From assembly GCA_030633305.1 (NCBI GenBank), contig DAOVTB010000005.1, positions 1 through 59,037 on the forward strand: a stretch of 59,037 nucleotides of DNA, read 5' to 3'. The position numbers were made by a program, and so were the translations under genes. The DNA is from Candidatus Muiribacteriota bacterium (GTDB taxonomy: Bacteria; Muiribacteriota; DAOVTB01). This document shows, in pieces, positions 27,253 through 36,340 of this stretch. How positions within the stretch are numbered: position 1 is the stretch's first letter; every line of letters begins with the position of its first letter. The notes below the pieces were generated by a model that saw only the letters and a list, made by a program, of their open reading frames with translations, made no database searches and had not been told where the DNA came from.

Positions 27253-29805
27253 ATGTCTAACGGAACAAAAACAAAAATTAAAACTACGGTAAACCTGGAT
27301 TTGGTATTGACCAATGTCCCAACACCCATGTTTGTTACGGATGAAAATTTGAAGGTTACACAAATCAGCAATGCTGCTTTAAAAGCGCTTGGGTACAGAC
27401 GCAAGGATGTAGTGGGAAAAATGTCCTGTAAAGTACTATGTAATACTCCGGTATGCGGAACTAATCAATGTACTTTGAAAAGATGTTTCAGTACCGGGGA
27501 AAATGTCATAGCTGATACTATTGCAAAAACTAGTGATGGAAAGGAAATTCCCGTTACTGCGTATTGTAGTGCAATATTTGATGAAGATGACAATATTATT
27601 GGAGGTATGGAGGTTATCGTAGATAGAACTGCTGACGTTGCAGCTATATCTGAAATAAACTCTCTGATCAAAGCATCAGAAGCCGGCCAGTTGGATCAAC
27701 GTGCTGATGTATCTAAAGCAACAGGTAACTATGTAGATCTTTTTTCAGGAATAAATGGAATGCTGGATGCAATAATTGCTCCATTGAATGTATCGGCAGA
27801 ATACATAGAGCGCATTTCACAAGGAGATATTCCTGAGTTAATTACTGATGAATATAAGGGTGATTTCAATGAAATTAAAAATAATCTGAATAAATGTATT
27901 CAATCTTTGAATGATTTGACATCAGAAATGGGAACGCTTGCAGGAGCAGCAGTAGAAGGAAAACTGGATACCCGGGGAGATGTAACAAAATTCAACGGTG
28001 AATATGCAACGATAGTGAAGGGAGTAAATGACACACTGGATAATGTAATAGGACCATTGAATGTATCAGCAGAATATATAGAACGTATTTCACAGGGTGA
28101 TATACCGGAAAAAATTACTGATGAATACAAGGGTGATTTCAATGAAATCAAGAATAACCTGAACAAATGTATCCAGTCTTTAAATGACTTGACAGCAGAA
28201 ATGGGAATGCTTGCCGGAGCAGCAGTAGAAGGAAAACTGGATACCCGAGGAGATGTAACAAAATTCAATGGTAAATATGCAACGATAGTGAATGGAGTAA
28301 ATGACACACTGGATAATGTAATAGGACCATTGAATGTATCAGCAGAATATATAGAACGCATTTCGAAGGGTGATATACCGGAAAAAATTACTGATGAATA
28401 TAAGGGTGATTTCAATGAAATCAAGAATAACCTGAACAAATGTATTCAATCTTTAAATGACTTGACAGCAGAAATGGGAACGCTTACAGGAGCAGCTGCA
28501 GAAGGAAAACTGGATACTCGAGGTGATGTGACAAAATTCAACGGTGAATATGCTACGATAGTGAAGGGAGTAAATGACACACTGGATAATGTAATAGGAC
28601 CATTGAATGTATCTGCAGAATATATAGAACGCATTTCACAGGGTGATATACCGGAAAAAATTACTGATGAATACAAGGGTGATTTCAATGAAATCAAGAA
28701 TAACCTGAACAAATGTATCCAGTCTTTAAACGATTTGGTTGAAGAATCAAACATGCTTGCAGAAGCGGCAGCAAACAATGATCTGGAGACTAGAGGTGAT
28801 ATATCAAAGTTTAATGGTGATTATGCATTGATAGTACAAGGAGTAAACGATACACTGGATACTCTCAACACTGCTTCAAAAAGACTGAAACAAACACTCG
28901 ATAAGGTTTCAACTTCTGCTGAGCAGGTGAATGCTGCCAGTAGTCAAATCAATAGTGGTAGTCAGGCTCTTGCTGAAGGAGCAAACGAACAAGCAAGTTC
29001 TCTGGAAGAGATTTCCAGTAGTCTGGAGGAGATGTCGGCTATGATCAAGCAGTCAGCTGATAACGCCGTGGAGGCTAGAAGTCTTGCAGAAGAATCACAA
29101 CTTTCTGCCGAAAACGGAAATCAGGTAATGGAAAAAATGATAACCTCTATCCATCAGATTAAAGCTTCTTCAGACCAAACTGCAAAAATAATCAAGACTA
29201 TAGATGAAATTGCTTTCCAGACCAATTTACTGGCATTAAATGCAGCAGTTGAAGCGGCGCGTGCCGGAGAAGCAGGCAAAGGATTTGCTGTAGTTGCAGA
29301 AGAAGTCAGAAATCTTGCTCAGCGTAGTGCTGAGGCAGCTAAAAATACAGCAGATATGATTGAAGAAGCTGTCAAAAATGCAGATGGAGGTGTGCGTATT
29401 TCAGAAGAAGTTGCAAAAATTCTCAATGAAATTGTCAATGGATCAGAAAAAGTCAACAAGCTGATCAATGAAATCTCTGCTGCCAGTTCGGAACAGGCAC
29501 AGGGAATTGAACAAGTCAATACGGCTGTTTCCCAACTTAACAAAGTGACACAACAGAATGCTGCAAATTCAGAAGAATCTGCAAGTGCTGCTGAAGAACT
29601 TACAGGCCAGGCTGAAGAGCTGATGAACATTGTAGATGACTTTGAACGTGGTGATACTGGAAATAACAAACAGGCCAGACCCAAAAATCGGAAAAAGAAA
29701 CCTATGTCATTTAACACAAAAAAGAAAAATTATTCTAGACAGAACTTTACTCGAAAACCAGAAGAGGTAATCCCACTAGATACGGATGATCTTGAAGATT
29801 TCTAA
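27253..29805 (+). CDS. Soluble methyl-accepting chemotaxis receptor with PAS and poly-HAMP array
   Basis: The product is 850 residues with no membrane segment, so the receptor is cytosolic. A PAS domain (about 12-130) contains a Cys-rich loop, [20 protein letters not shown]. Then come about nine HAMP-like units, organised as four near-identical 91-residue double units. The signalling domain follows, with the hairpin tip [20 protein letters not shown] (about 655-675). The C-terminal tail is basic, then acidic. AAGGAGAA precedes the ATG at 27253; an ATG seven bases earlier leads into a stop and is rejected. Long HAMP relays occur in soluble receptors of other phyla. The Cys loop could sense redox state or bind a metal, which is inference. 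Confidence 0.9.
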   Translation: MSNGTKTKIKTTVNLDLVLTNVPTPMFVTDENLKVTQISNAALKALGYRRKDVVGKMSCKVLCNTPVCGTNQCTLKRCFSTGENVIADTIAKTSDGKEIPVTAYCSAIFDEDDNIIGGMEVIVDRTADVAAISEINSLIKASEAGQLDQRADVSKATGNYVDLFSGINGMLDAIIAPLNVSAEYIERISQGDIPELITDEYKGDFNEIKNNLNKCIQSLNDLTSEMGTLAGAAVEGKLDTRGDVTKFNGEYATIVKGVNDTLDNVIGPLNVSAEYIERISQGDIPEKITDEYKGDFNEIKNNLNKCIQSLNDLTAEMGMLAGAAVEGKLDTRGDVTKFNGKYATIVNGVNDTLDNVIGPLNVSAEYIERISKGDIPEKITDEYKGDFNEIKNNLNKCIQSLNDLTAEMGTLTGAAAEGKLDTRGDVTKFNGEYATIVKGVNDTLDNVIGPLNVSAEYIERISQGDIPEKITDEYKGDFNEIKNNLNKCIQSLNDLVEESNMLAEAAANNDLETRGDISKFNGDYALIVQGVNDTLDTLNTASKRLKQTLDKVSTSAEQVNAASSQINSGSQALAEGANEQASSLEEISSSLEEMSAMIKQSADNAVEARSLAEESQLSAENGNQVMEKMITSIHQIKASSDQTAKIIKTIDEIAFQTNLLALNAAVEAARAGEAGKGFAVVAEEVRNLAQRSAEAAKNTADMIEEAVKNADGGVRISEEVAKILNEIVNGSEKVNKLINEISAASSEQAQGIEQVNTAVSQLNKVTQQNAANSEESASAAEELTGQAEELMNIVDDFERGDTGNNKQARPKNRKKKPMSFNTKKKNYSRQNFTRKPEEVIPLDTDDLEDF
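27778..28869 (+). repeat. Four tandem 273-bp units inside the receptor gene
   Basis: The units begin at 27778, 28051, 28324 and 28597, each coding for 91 residues from [20 protein letters not shown] or [14 protein letters not shown]. Units 2 and 3 are almost identical in DNA. The first half of unit 4 is equally close, but its second half diverges to [18 protein letters not shown]. Unit 1 has more silent changes. The constant length and near identity point to recent tandem duplication or gene conversion. Confidence 0.9.
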
Positions 29806-29817
29806 ACATAATTATAT

Positions 29818-29854
29818 GGAGTGGATATTTTAAAAAATATCCACTCCCTTTTAG
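29818..29854 (+). terminator. Strong hairpin between receptor gene and cheR
   Basis: GGAGTGGATATTTT and AAAATATCCACTCC pair perfectly around two A residues, followed only by CTTTTA. The stem is strong but the T-run is short, so it may be a partial terminator or a processing site that separates expression of the receptor from the cheR-cheD-cheY-cheX genes. Confidence 0.6.
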
Positions 29855-29899
29855 AAACATTGTGAAGGAGAAGAAGGCAAATACAACTTCAAAAAATCT

Positions 29900-30724
29900 A
29901 TGCATAAAGACATGAAAAATTCGACATTTAAAATTTTACAGAAGTTAATATATGATCAGAGTGGAATCTGTTTGGGGGATAGTAAATTAACCCTTTTGCA
30001 AACTCGAGTTGGTCGTTTGATGAGACAGCGTGGAATTATAGATTATCAAAAATATGTGGATTATTTAAAAAATGATTCTGATGGGACCAGATTAAATGAT
30101 CTTCTTGATGCAATTTCAACAAATGTCACGAGTTTTTTTCGTGAATTTGAACAATTTAAACTATTGGATAAGATCATTTATAAGTGGTTGGATAAAGGAT
30201 ATAAAAAAATTCGAGCATGGTCCTGTGCTTGTTCAACAGGGGAAGAACCTTATTCCATGGCAATCACTTTTTCGGAAGTTATTAAAAGTAAAAATATAGA
30301 TGTTAAAATCCTGGCCACTGATATTAATACGCAGGTTTTAGAAACTGCACGAAAAAGAGAGTACACAGAAGAACGTATTGAACCTGTTTCCCGCCCGTTA
30401 CGAATAAAATATTTCAAGACCAGCAAAAAGGATGAAGAAAAAATATATCAGGTTAACATGGGTTTACGAAAAATGATTACCTTTAAACGTATTAATCTAT
30501 CAACTAATCCATTTCCAATGAAAGGTCCATTTGATGTGATTTTCTGTCGAAATGTTATGATTTATTTTGACAAGAAAATGCGTACTCAGTTACTAATGCA
30601 AATACATCATTTACTCAAACCAGGTGGCTATATCATGTTAGGGCATTCAGAAAGTTTAACGGGGTTGAATATTCCGTTGGAGTATGTACAACCTTCGGTA
30701 TATAGGAAAAAGGAGGATGAGTGA
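29900..30724 (+). CDS. cheR: Chemotaxis receptor methyltransferase CheR
   Basis: The product is 274 residues, the normal CheR length. The N-terminal helical domain (about 8-75) contains the basic TRVGRLMRQRG helix and TNVTSFFRE. The SAM domain has WSCACSTGEEPYSMA, ILATDINTQVLETA, YFDKKMRTQLL and GGYIMLGHSESL. It adds methyl groups to receptor glutamates and opposes CheB. It is the complete counterpart of the short protein at 26590. It overlaps cheD by four bases. No clear ribosome site sits at the usual distance, and an ATG four codons later is an alternative start. Confidence 0.92.
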   Translation: MHKDMKNSTFKILQKLIYDQSGICLGDSKLTLLQTRVGRLMRQRGIIDYQKYVDYLKNDSDGTRLNDLLDAISTNVTSFFREFEQFKLLDKIIYKWLDKGYKKIRAWSCACSTGEEPYSMAITFSEVIKSKNIDVKILATDINTQVLETARKREYTEERIEPVSRPLRIKYFKTSKKDEEKIYQVNMGLRKMITFKRINLSTNPFPMKGPFDVIFCRNVMIYFDKKMRTQLLMQIHHLLKPGGYIMLGHSESLTGLNIPLEYVQPSVYRKKEDE

Positions 30725-31293
30725 ACAGGAATGTTGGAATTGCAGAAATGCAGATTACTACTGATGCAGATGATATTCTGATCACTTATTCACTTGGATC
30801 ATGTGTCGGTCTTTCTCTGCATGATCCGATTGCAGGTATTGGTGGATTAATTCATTGTATGTTGCCACTTTCTTCCAAAAATCTGGAAAAAGCAAAAGCA
30901 AAACCATATATGTTTGTAGATACCGGAGTAACACACCTTCTCCAGAAGTTGTACAATGCTGGCGCAACTCGAAAAAACCTTATTGCTTATGTTGCTGGTG
31001 GTGCAAATATTATGGATGTAAAAAATATGTTCAGGATTGGAAAACGAAATTATACTGTATTAAGAAAAATTCTTTGGAAAAACAATATTTTAATAGCAGC
31101 GGAAGATCTTGGGGGAAACTGTCCTCGAACAATGAAGTTGGAAATGAAAACAGGTACAACGTGGATTCGCTCCAGTGGCCGAGAATTTAATTTGATGGGT
31201 GAGCAAAAAAAAGATATAAAATCAATTATGGTCGAAGCTGACCGTGAAACAGCAGGAGGAATAGTAAATGTCTTTACGAATACTAGTGGTTGA
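30721..31293 (+). CDS. cheD: Chemoreceptor glutamine deamidase CheD
   Basis: The product is 190 residues and starts with GTG, five bases after AGGAGG and overlapping the cheR stop. The catalytic Cys is in SLGSCVGLSLHD, the His in GGLIHCMLPL, and AYVAGGANIM is the family core. CheD converts receptor glutamines to glutamates and, in systems with CheC, is controlled by it. Here the two CheX-type proteins could be partners. Residues after about 160 are not conserved in the family as I know it. Confidence 0.9.
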   Translation: MNRNVGIAEMQITTDADDILITYSLGSCVGLSLHDPIAGIGGLIHCMLPLSSKNLEKAKAKPYMFVDTGVTHLLQKLYNAGATRKNLIAYVAGGANIMDVKNMFRIGKRNYTVLRKILWKNNILIAAEDLGGNCPRTMKLEMKTGTTWIRSSGREFNLMGEQKKDIKSIMVEADRETAGGIVNVFTNTSG

Positions 31294-31660
31294 TGATTCC
31301 AGGATTATTCGGAAAATTATTCGCAAAACACTACAATTAGCTAAAATACCGGTAGATGTAACTTTTGAGGCGTCTAATGGAAAGGAGGCTTTGGAAATTC
31401 TTGAACAAAATGATGTCCATATTGTATTTGCAGACATCAATATGCCTGTGATGAATGGATTAGAGATGATTAATTCATTATGGGAAAAAGGAATAATGGA
31501 AAATTTGAAAGTGATCGTTATCTCAACAGATGGCAGTCAGAATCGTATTGAAGAGTTGAAAGCAAAAGGTGTTTGTTCATACCTTAGAAAACCATTTACT
31601 CCCGAAGTCTTGCGAAAAATTGTCCTTGAAACGATTGGAGAAAATAATGGAATTATTTAA
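31268..31660 (+). CDS. cheY: CheY-like single-domain response regulator, second copy
   Basis: The product is 130 residues: LVVDDSRIIRKIIRK, acceptor Asp in IVFADINMPVMNG, switch residues VISTDGSQ and the Lys in LRKPFTPEVL. It overlaps the end of cheD by 26 bases in another frame. It differs clearly from the receiver at 16531, so it is not a recent duplicate. With cheX directly downstream, this pair is probably the main CheA output of the second block. Confidence 0.88.
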   Translation: MSLRILVVDDSRIIRKIIRKTLQLAKIPVDVTFEASNGKEALEILEQNDVHIVFADINMPVMNGLEMINSLWEKGIMENLKVIVISTDGSQNRIEELKAKGVCSYLRKPFTPEVLRKIVLETIGENNGII

Positions 31661-32189
31661 GGAGTTGGATCAAGATGTAATTCTGGATGCAATTCTATTT
31701 GTTCTTGAGGAATTTGCATTTATGTTTGGTGATCCTGTATCTGAAGAAGGGCAGGATTTATTAAATAAGAAGTGTTATTATGGACAGATTAATTTTACAG
31801 GTCTTGTGTGCGGGAAAATCGAGATAGTACTTGAAGAAGTGCTGACTGTAAAGCTTGCTGCAAATGCACTTGGGTTACAGGATGATGACCCATTGGCTTT
31901 AGACGAGCAACAGGACGTAGTCCGTGAACTGTTAAACATTATTTGTGGAAGAATTATTACTGGATGCTTTGGTGAAGAAATGGTATTTGATCTAGATGTT
32001 CCCAATGTATCTATCCTTAAACAGAATGATTTGGAACAGCTGAATACTGGTTCTGGTAATCAGTTTATAGATGTAGAAAATCATATGTTGCTGATTAAGG
32101 GGACATTGTTTGATGAATGCAATAAAAGAGAATTGAATTTAAATAGAAAACTTACAACATTGAAAATTCTGAAGAATATTTCAATCTGA
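31647..32189 (+). CDS. cheX: CheX-type CheY phosphatase, second copy
   Basis: The product is 180 residues from the ATG at 31647, which has TTGGAG eight bases upstream; a longer frame from 31569 only runs inside the cheY gene. The active-site pattern D-x3-E-x2-N appears as DVVRELLNIICG, with a Pro 22 residues on (LDVPNVS). The overlap with cheY is 14 bases. It shares the motif but little else with the first CheX, so they probably act on different receivers. Confidence 0.8.
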   Translation: MELFKELDQDVILDAILFVLEEFAFMFGDPVSEEGQDLLNKKCYYGQINFTGLVCGKIEIVLEEVLTVKLAANALGLQDDDPLALDEQQDVVRELLNIICGRIITGCFGEEMVFDLDVPNVSILKQNDLEQLNTGSGNQFIDVENHMLLIKGTLFDECNKRELNLNRKLTTLKILKNISI

Positions 32190-32206
32190 GTTGAGTGATT
32201 AATCCC

Positions 32207-32237
32207 TTGACATTTATATAAATTATGTTTATATAAT
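32207..32237 (+). promoter_or_regulatory. Sigma-70-type promoter of the STAS gene
   Basis: TTGACA (32207-32212) is followed by TATATA at 32230-32235 (17-base spacer) overlapping a perfect TATAAT at 32232-32237 (19-base spacer). The start codon is 45 bases downstream, after AAGGGGA. Confidence 0.65.
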
Positions 32238-32281
32238 ATTGAACTTTAATTTTTTTACACATCAAGGGGAAATAATTTAAA

Positions 32282-32614
32282 ATGTTTCAAAATGAAAATG
32301 TTACAGTAACAATTCAAAAAGATAAATGCGTTTCAGTTTTTAAAATTAAGGGTGAACTAGATGCCTTTTCTACTTATGATTTCAACAAGTTTGTTGAAAA
32401 AATAATTCCTGAATTGAATGATACAATCATAATTGATATGAAAGAATGTAAATACATCAGTAGTAGTGGTATTAGCTCATTGTTTAATATGTGTCGTATT
32501 TGTAACAATTTAGATATCCGCTTAACAATGTCTTATCCTTCAAAAGAAATTTATAGTTTTTTCAAAACTGTAAATCTTCACAAACTTATTGATATAAACA
32601 ATGTAATGTCATAA
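32282..32614 (+). CDS. STAS-domain anti-sigma-factor antagonist
   Basis: The product is 110 residues, a single STAS domain. The phosphorylation loop is CKYISSSGISSLFNM, with the key Ser in the family position. Such proteins switch partners when a kinase of the RsbW type phosphorylates them. No such kinase or sigma factor lies in the window. It has its own promoter, so it need not follow the chemotaxis genes in expression, but its place between cheX and the Hpt gene suggests a signalling link. Confidence 0.85.
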   Translation: MFQNENVTVTIQKDKCVSVFKIKGELDAFSTYDFNKFVEKIIPELNDTIIIDMKECKYISSSGISSLFNMCRICNNLDIRLTMSYPSKEIYSFFKTVNLHKLIDINNVMS

Positions 32615-32717
32615 AAAAGCATTTTGTTAATTTTTATATTATTTGAACATCACTAAAATAAAATTTACCCCATGTAATTAATAATTGACTCAAACATACT
32701 TAATCCTAATTCATCGC

Positions 32718-32750
32718 TGTCATCTTGCGAGCTTAGGTCGCAGAATGACA
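32718..32750. repeat. Palindromic repeat, family C copy 2
   Basis: TGTCATCTTGCGA and TCGCAGAATGACA pair over 13 bp with two central mismatches, around the loop GCTTAGG. A family D fragment (TTTGTGGCTTTGTGTGAGA) follows at about 32768. The element lies between the convergent STAS and Hpt genes. Confidence 0.7.
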
Positions 32751-32796
32751 ACTGGAGATACATTTTTCTTTGTGGCTTTGTGTGAGATATCTTTTT

Positions 32797-33627
32797 TCAT
32801 TTGTTGTAATCAGAGTTTGATTTTGTTGAGATGTCATCTTCTGCTATTATCTTATCAAGGTTATCGTTATTTTTTATTTCCACAAGTTTGTTTGGTGGGG
32901 GTGAAATAGCAAGATTTATAAGGAAATCCTCTAAAACAGTAGAAAAAAGTAATTGGAATAAAATAAGTCCGTTTTCTTCAGTTACAGAGGAAATTTTTTC
33001 TTCCATAACTTTTCCGGTATTCACAAGTTGTATGGAGATTTTATCCTTATCTTCCATATCATTTATTTCAAATTCCAGGATATATAGAAAATCGTGGTCA
33101 AATGGACAATTATCGATTATTTTATCATTTATTTCAAATCCCATTAATGTAAATGGAGTGAAGTTTTTTAGAGAAAGATATTTATCTGAGTCAGTATTTT
33201 TTTCATTGATAGGAACAGCTATGTTTTCGTCATTTGTTTTACATCCTTCTATCATGGCTTTTAAACGGGAAAGAAGAATTGTAGTATCAAATGAATTACT
33301 ATTATAAACATCATCAAGCATGATGTTTAAGACATCAACACTATCAAGCATTATATCAATATGATCAGTGTTTGGCCGTAAATGTCCGGATCTCATAAGG
33401 CACAGCATGGTTTCAACTTCATGAGAAAGTTGTCCGATGGTGTTCATTCCGATACTATTAGCATCACCTTTGATCGTATGAAAAGCTCTGAATAGTCTAT
33501 TAATAAGGTCAGGTTCAACTGTATCCTCGTATTTTTCCAATTCAAGGAAATCGGATTCAATTGCTGTAAGAAACTCTTTTGATTCTACAATAAATTCATA
33601 AAGAAGTAAATTTTTATCGATACCCAT
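32797..33627 (-). CDS. Hpt-domain phosphotransfer protein
   Basis: The product is 276 residues. The N-terminal Hpt domain (about 1-110) resembles CheA P1, with phospho-histidine in RAFHTIKGDANSIG and the downstream SHEVETML helix. The remaining 150 residues form an acidic region with beta-type segments (FTLMGFEINDKII) that I cannot assign. It has no kinase domain, so it would pass phosphate between other proteins or compete with the Hpt domains of CheA. It is transcribed towards the STAS gene from its own promoter at 33661-33688. AAGGA precedes the start. Confidence 0.8.
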   Translation of the reverse strand: MGIDKNLLLYEFIVESKEFLTAIESDFLELEKYEDTVEPDLINRLFRAFHTIKGDANSIGMNTIGQLSHEVETMLCLMRSGHLRPNTDHIDIMLDSVDVLNIMLDDVYNSNSFDTTILLSRLKAMIEGCKTNDENIAVPINEKNTDSDKYLSLKNFTPFTLMGFEINDKIIDNCPFDHDFLYILEFEINDMEDKDKISIQLVNTGKVMEEKISSVTEENGLILFQLLFSTVLEDFLINLAISPPPNKLVEIKNNDNLDKIIAEDDISTKSNSDYNK

Positions 33628-33660
33628 TTGATCCTTATACTCCTATATAGAATTTTAGAT

Positions 33661-33688
33661 ATAATACCATTGTCAGAAGTATGGTCAA
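33661..33688 (-). promoter_or_regulatory. Promoter of the Hpt gene
   Basis: On the minus strand TTGACC (33683-33688), a 16-base spacer and TATTAT (33661-33666) lie 34 bases before the start codon. Confidence 0.55.
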
Positions 33689-33827
33689 AGTAAAATAACA
33701 AATATATTTTATACCTTTGTATTCTTGACAAAACTCTACTACAGAACCAAAAAAAGCAATCAATATAAAGAATTAGTAACTTGGATTTCTGGCGGACCGC
33801 GCGATCAGACTGTATCGCAATCCATCC

Positions 33828-33907
33828 GTCATCCTATGGCTTGACCATAGGATCCTTTTTCTGTATTAACAATTGGAATAGATACTGCGATCAAGTCGCA
33901 GTATGAC
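33828..33907. repeat. Pair of oppositely oriented family C palindromes
   Basis: The first (33828-33855) is GTC, stem ATCCTATGG, loop CTTGA, stem CCATAGGAT. The second (33882-33907) is stem ATACTGCGA, loop TCAAG (reverse of CTTGA), stem TCGCAGTAT, then GAC. The two face each other 26 bases apart. The rest of 33689-33967 has no gene; a further short hairpin GCGAT/ATCGC lies near 33801. Confidence 0.75.
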
Positions 33908-33967
33908 AGTATAATCATGGTTTTAACTTTTCTTAGACAATACAACGGAGCTTTGTTAATGAAATGA

Positions 33968-33996
33968 TTGTCAAAAATGGTATTTACATATATAAT
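33968..33996 (+). promoter_or_regulatory. Sigma-70-type promoter ahead of the orphan signal peptide
   Basis: TTGTCA (33968-33973) and a perfect TATAAT (33991-33996) are 17 bases apart. It lies 31 bases before the ATG at 34027 and probably drives the small-protein/nucleotidyltransferase pair as well. Confidence 0.65.
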
Positions 33997-34026
33997 GTTA
34001 CTTACTATCAAAAACTTGGAGAGTAT

Positions 34027-34107
34027 ATGAAATATCCGAGTTTGAAGTTTAAAATTGTAATAGTTTGTTGTTTATTTACAACCTTTTTTCCGGGTAAAGG
34101 TAATTAG
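34027..34107 (+). pseudogene. Orphan signal-peptide reading frame, probable gene remnant
   Basis: After GGAGAG, an ATG opens 26 codons beginning MKYPSLKFKIVIVCCLFTTF and then a stop. The peptide looks like a bacterial signal sequence with no mature protein behind it. The stop is immediately followed by the ATG of the next gene. The most likely reading is the 5' end of an exported-protein gene whose body was replaced. A genuine 26-residue leader peptide is the alternative. Confidence 0.45.
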
Positions 34108-34305
34108 ATGAGATTAGATCGAACTTCGGCTTCTTTACATCATTTAAACGATGTTCATGATGATGGTTATGTTCAAGCTACTCCTATTGATAGAATAAGG
34201 ATGGTGTGGGATATTACTGTCAATCTATGGAATATTGCAACGGGAGGGAAGATCAATGCTGAATCAAGATTACAAAGAGATGTTGCAAGTCTTAAAAAAA
34301 TATGA
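34108..34305 (+). CDS. Small protein paired with nucleotidyltransferase, possible antitoxin
   Basis: The product is 65 residues, starts MRLDRTSASLHHLNDVHDDG and ends ESRLQRDVASLKKI. AAAGG lies upstream. Its reading frame overlaps the nucleotidyltransferase gene by 50 bases. From memory, proteins with an LDRT start, a middle PxDRIRMVWDIT-like motif and an SRLQR end occur ahead of nucleotidyltransferase genes in many bacteria. The arrangement fits a toxin-antitoxin module, but neither role is shown by the sequence. Confidence 0.6.
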   Translation: MRLDRTSASLHHLNDVHDDGYVQATPIDRIRMVWDITVNLWNIATGGKINAESRLQRDVASLKKI

Positions 34306-34702
34306 AGTCGAATTTATTATAATAGGCGCTTATGCATTGGCTGCTCATGGATATCCAAGGAGTACAATGGATATAGATATCTGGGTAAAATGTGAGATTG
34401 AAAATTCTATAAAGTTATTTAAGGCATTAAAAGAATTTGGAGCTCCGTTAATTGGAGTTGACAGTAGTACTTTTACTGAAGAAGGCATTGTTTATCAAAT
34501 TGGTGTTGCACCTTGCAGAATTGATTTATTTACAAAATTATCAGGTAATGTTTCTTATGATCAAGCAAAAAACAGAGCGATTGTATTTGAATTTGATGGC
34601 GTATCTGTACCGATACTCAGCATAGAGGATCTTATAATTAATAAACTGGCAACGAATAGACCGAAAGATATAGAAGATGTTGAAATGTTAAAGAAATTGT
34701 GA
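34256..34702 (+). CDS. Nucleotidyltransferase-fold protein, toxin-antitoxin type
   Basis: The product is 148 residues from the ATG at 34256, which follows GGGAGGG. The fold signature is FIIIGAYALAAHGYPRSTMDIDIWV, with the DxD metal pair in MDIDIW, then CRIDLFTKL as the third acid. The C-terminus VPILSIEDLIINKLATNRPKDIEDV matches the class in which a Lys-Asp helix follows. This is the MNT/AbiEii-like group. Whether it transfers nucleotides to tRNA or protein, as relatives do, is unknown. Confidence 0.75.
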   Translation: MLNQDYKEMLQVLKKYEVEFIIIGAYALAAHGYPRSTMDIDIWVKCEIENSIKLFKALKEFGAPLIGVDSSTFTEEGIVYQIGVAPCRIDLFTKLSGNVSYDQAKNRAIVFEFDGVSVPILSIEDLIINKLATNRPKDIEDVEMLKKL

Positions 34703-34726
34703 TGTTATAAGCTTTTGGAGGCTCGA

Positions 34727-35140
34727 ATGAATAAACCGATATTAGTAATATATTTGATTTTGTTTGTTTTTTGTTTCACTTCAGTACTTAGTGCTGCTAA
34801 TGGTATCGATGTTGGAATTAAAAAAATAAATGCACAGTTTTATATTTTGGAAAATCAGATACAGAAGATTAAACTTGCTGATACGGCATTACAAATTATA
34901 AAATTATCAAAAGAAGTCACTGGAATATCTGAAGAATTGAGTCTCAAGATGTATGAACTGGAGAAAAAATATCCTGAACTTTTTTATTCCAGAAAACCTC
35001 AAAGGAAGATTGCGGCAATAATGGAAAAATTTTCTAAACTGATTCCTGAAATGAAAGTTATTATTGTAAAACTTAAAAGTTTCCAGGAATATATGGAAGT
35101 TAGAATTGCTATTAAATCTTTGAACAAATTGTTCGAATAG
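34727..35140 (+). CDS. Exported helical hypothetical protein
   Basis: The product is 137 residues from the ATG at 34727, eight bases after TTGGAGG. A signal peptide (about 1-24, ending LSAAN) precedes an all-helical, Lys/Glu-rich mature part with coiled-coil spacing (for example LSLKMYELEKKYPELF). No family recognised. It follows the nucleotidyltransferase after 24 bases and could be the displaced partner of the orphan signal peptide region, but that is not testable here. Confidence 0.5.
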   Translation: MNKPILVIYLILFVFCFTSVLSAANGIDVGIKKINAQFYILENQIQKIKLADTALQIIKLSKEVTGISEELSLKMYELEKKYPELFYSRKPQRKIAAIMEKFSKLIPEMKVIIVKLKSFQEYMEVRIAIKSLNKLFE

Positions 35141-35152
35141 TCCTCATCTCCT

Positions 35153-36085
35153 ATGAAAAATAATAGTGATATTTATTATTATCCAGTTGTTGTCGGTGAT
35201 AAGACTGGTTATATTGATAAAACTGGCAAAATTGTTATTCAGCCATTATTTGATGGTGCTTGGGATTTTTCAGAAGGTATCGCCTGTGTTCTGAAAAAAG
35301 ATAGATTTGGTTACATAAATACCAAAGGTGACTTTGTAATTCAACCTGTTTTACAGCATGGGCAAGCATTTACTTATGGATTGGCCAGTGTGATGAAAAA
35401 TGGACTGTATGGATATATAGATACTTCAGGGAAATTTGTTATTGAACCAAAATTTAATTATGCGATGCCATTTTCAGAAGGATTGGCTTGTGTAAATCTT
35501 GGTGGAAGTTTTGAAAATAATAAGATAAATGGTGGTTCCTGGGGATTTATTAACAGAGATTGCGAGTTTAAAATCGAGTGTAAATATGATCTGGCTTTTT
35601 CATTTTCAGAAGGTCTTGCACCGGTAGAACTTCCATATAAACATGGATTTATGACCAGGATTCTTTTCTGGTTTTTAAAGTTTTTTTTTAAATTTGGCAC
35701 TGGGGAATCTTCAAATTCATTTAGGTTAGGCGGAAAATGGGGCTATATCGATAAAGAAGGTGAAATCAGTATACCGCCTCAATATATGATGGGCGGTCAA
35801 TTCTCTGAAGGTCTTGCAAATGTAAGAATAAATGGGCGAGATGGCTATATAAATAAAGAACAGGAAGTTGTTATTCAACCAACTTTTCTCCAGGCTGGAG
35901 AATTTTCAGACAAACTTGCTCCAGTATGTACGACAAGCAAATGGGGTTATATTGATCAAAAAGGAAAAGTAATTATTGATGAAAAATTTGAAGCAGCTTT
36001 AAAATTTGATCATGGAATTGCACGTGTAATGCATGAAGGGAAATGGTGTTACATTAATCTTTCTGGTGAATTTATCTGGAAATAA
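35153..36085 (+). CDS. WG-repeat protein
   Basis: The product is 310 residues, built from about six WG repeats of the form GYIDKTGKIVIQPLFDGAWD-FSEGIACV. Examples are YGYIDTSGKFVIEPKF, WGYIDKEGEISIPPQYM and WGYIDQKGKVIIDEKF. It has no signal peptide. One unit contains an insertion with a hydrophobic stretch FWFLKFFFKFG (about residues 174-184) that could touch a membrane. WG repeats form beta-rich folds of unknown function. No good ribosome site precedes the ATG, and the gene may depend on translation of the upstream gene 13 bases away. Confidence 0.8.
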   Translation: MKNNSDIYYYPVVVGDKTGYIDKTGKIVIQPLFDGAWDFSEGIACVLKKDRFGYINTKGDFVIQPVLQHGQAFTYGLASVMKNGLYGYIDTSGKFVIEPKFNYAMPFSEGLACVNLGGSFENNKINGGSWGFINRDCEFKIECKYDLAFSFSEGLAPVELPYKHGFMTRILFWFLKFFFKFGTGESSNSFRLGGKWGYIDKEGEISIPPQYMMGGQFSEGLANVRINGRDGYINKEQEVVIQPTFLQAGEFSDKLAPVCTTSKWGYIDQKGKVIIDEKFEAALKFDHGIARVMHEGKWCYINLSGEFIWK

Positions 36086-36254
36086 TAATCATAAACGACT
36101 ATCATCATGTATATAATGAGATTAGTTAATACACTGCATAGACATTTTGAGTATATTTATGTCTTGGAATCATCCAGAGAATATTGATTGCAAAGTTCTT
36201 GTGTAGAAAGTTAATCCTTATATTTATTATAGATTTAGGAATATACATTAGCGC

Positions 36255-36284
36255 TTGACATATATATAAGATATAGTCTATAAT
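36255..36284 (+). promoter_or_regulatory. Sigma-70-type promoter of the PhnD-like/kinase operon
   Basis: TTGACA (36255-36260) and TATAAT (36279-36284), both perfect, are separated by 18 bases, 57 bases before the GTG start. Confidence 0.7.
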
Positions 36285-36340
36285 ACTTGTACTGTCGCTA
36301 TGTTCGACAATAATCAGAATCTAAATGGAATTAAAAAATA

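Noticed and set aside
27778-28869. CRISPR array or mobile element
   Set aside because: The 273-bp periodic units are coding HAMP repeats in one open frame without spacers or element ends.
32685-32909. 74-codon plus-strand frame
   Set aside because: It crosses a family C palindrome and the antisense end of the Hpt gene and has no ribosome site.
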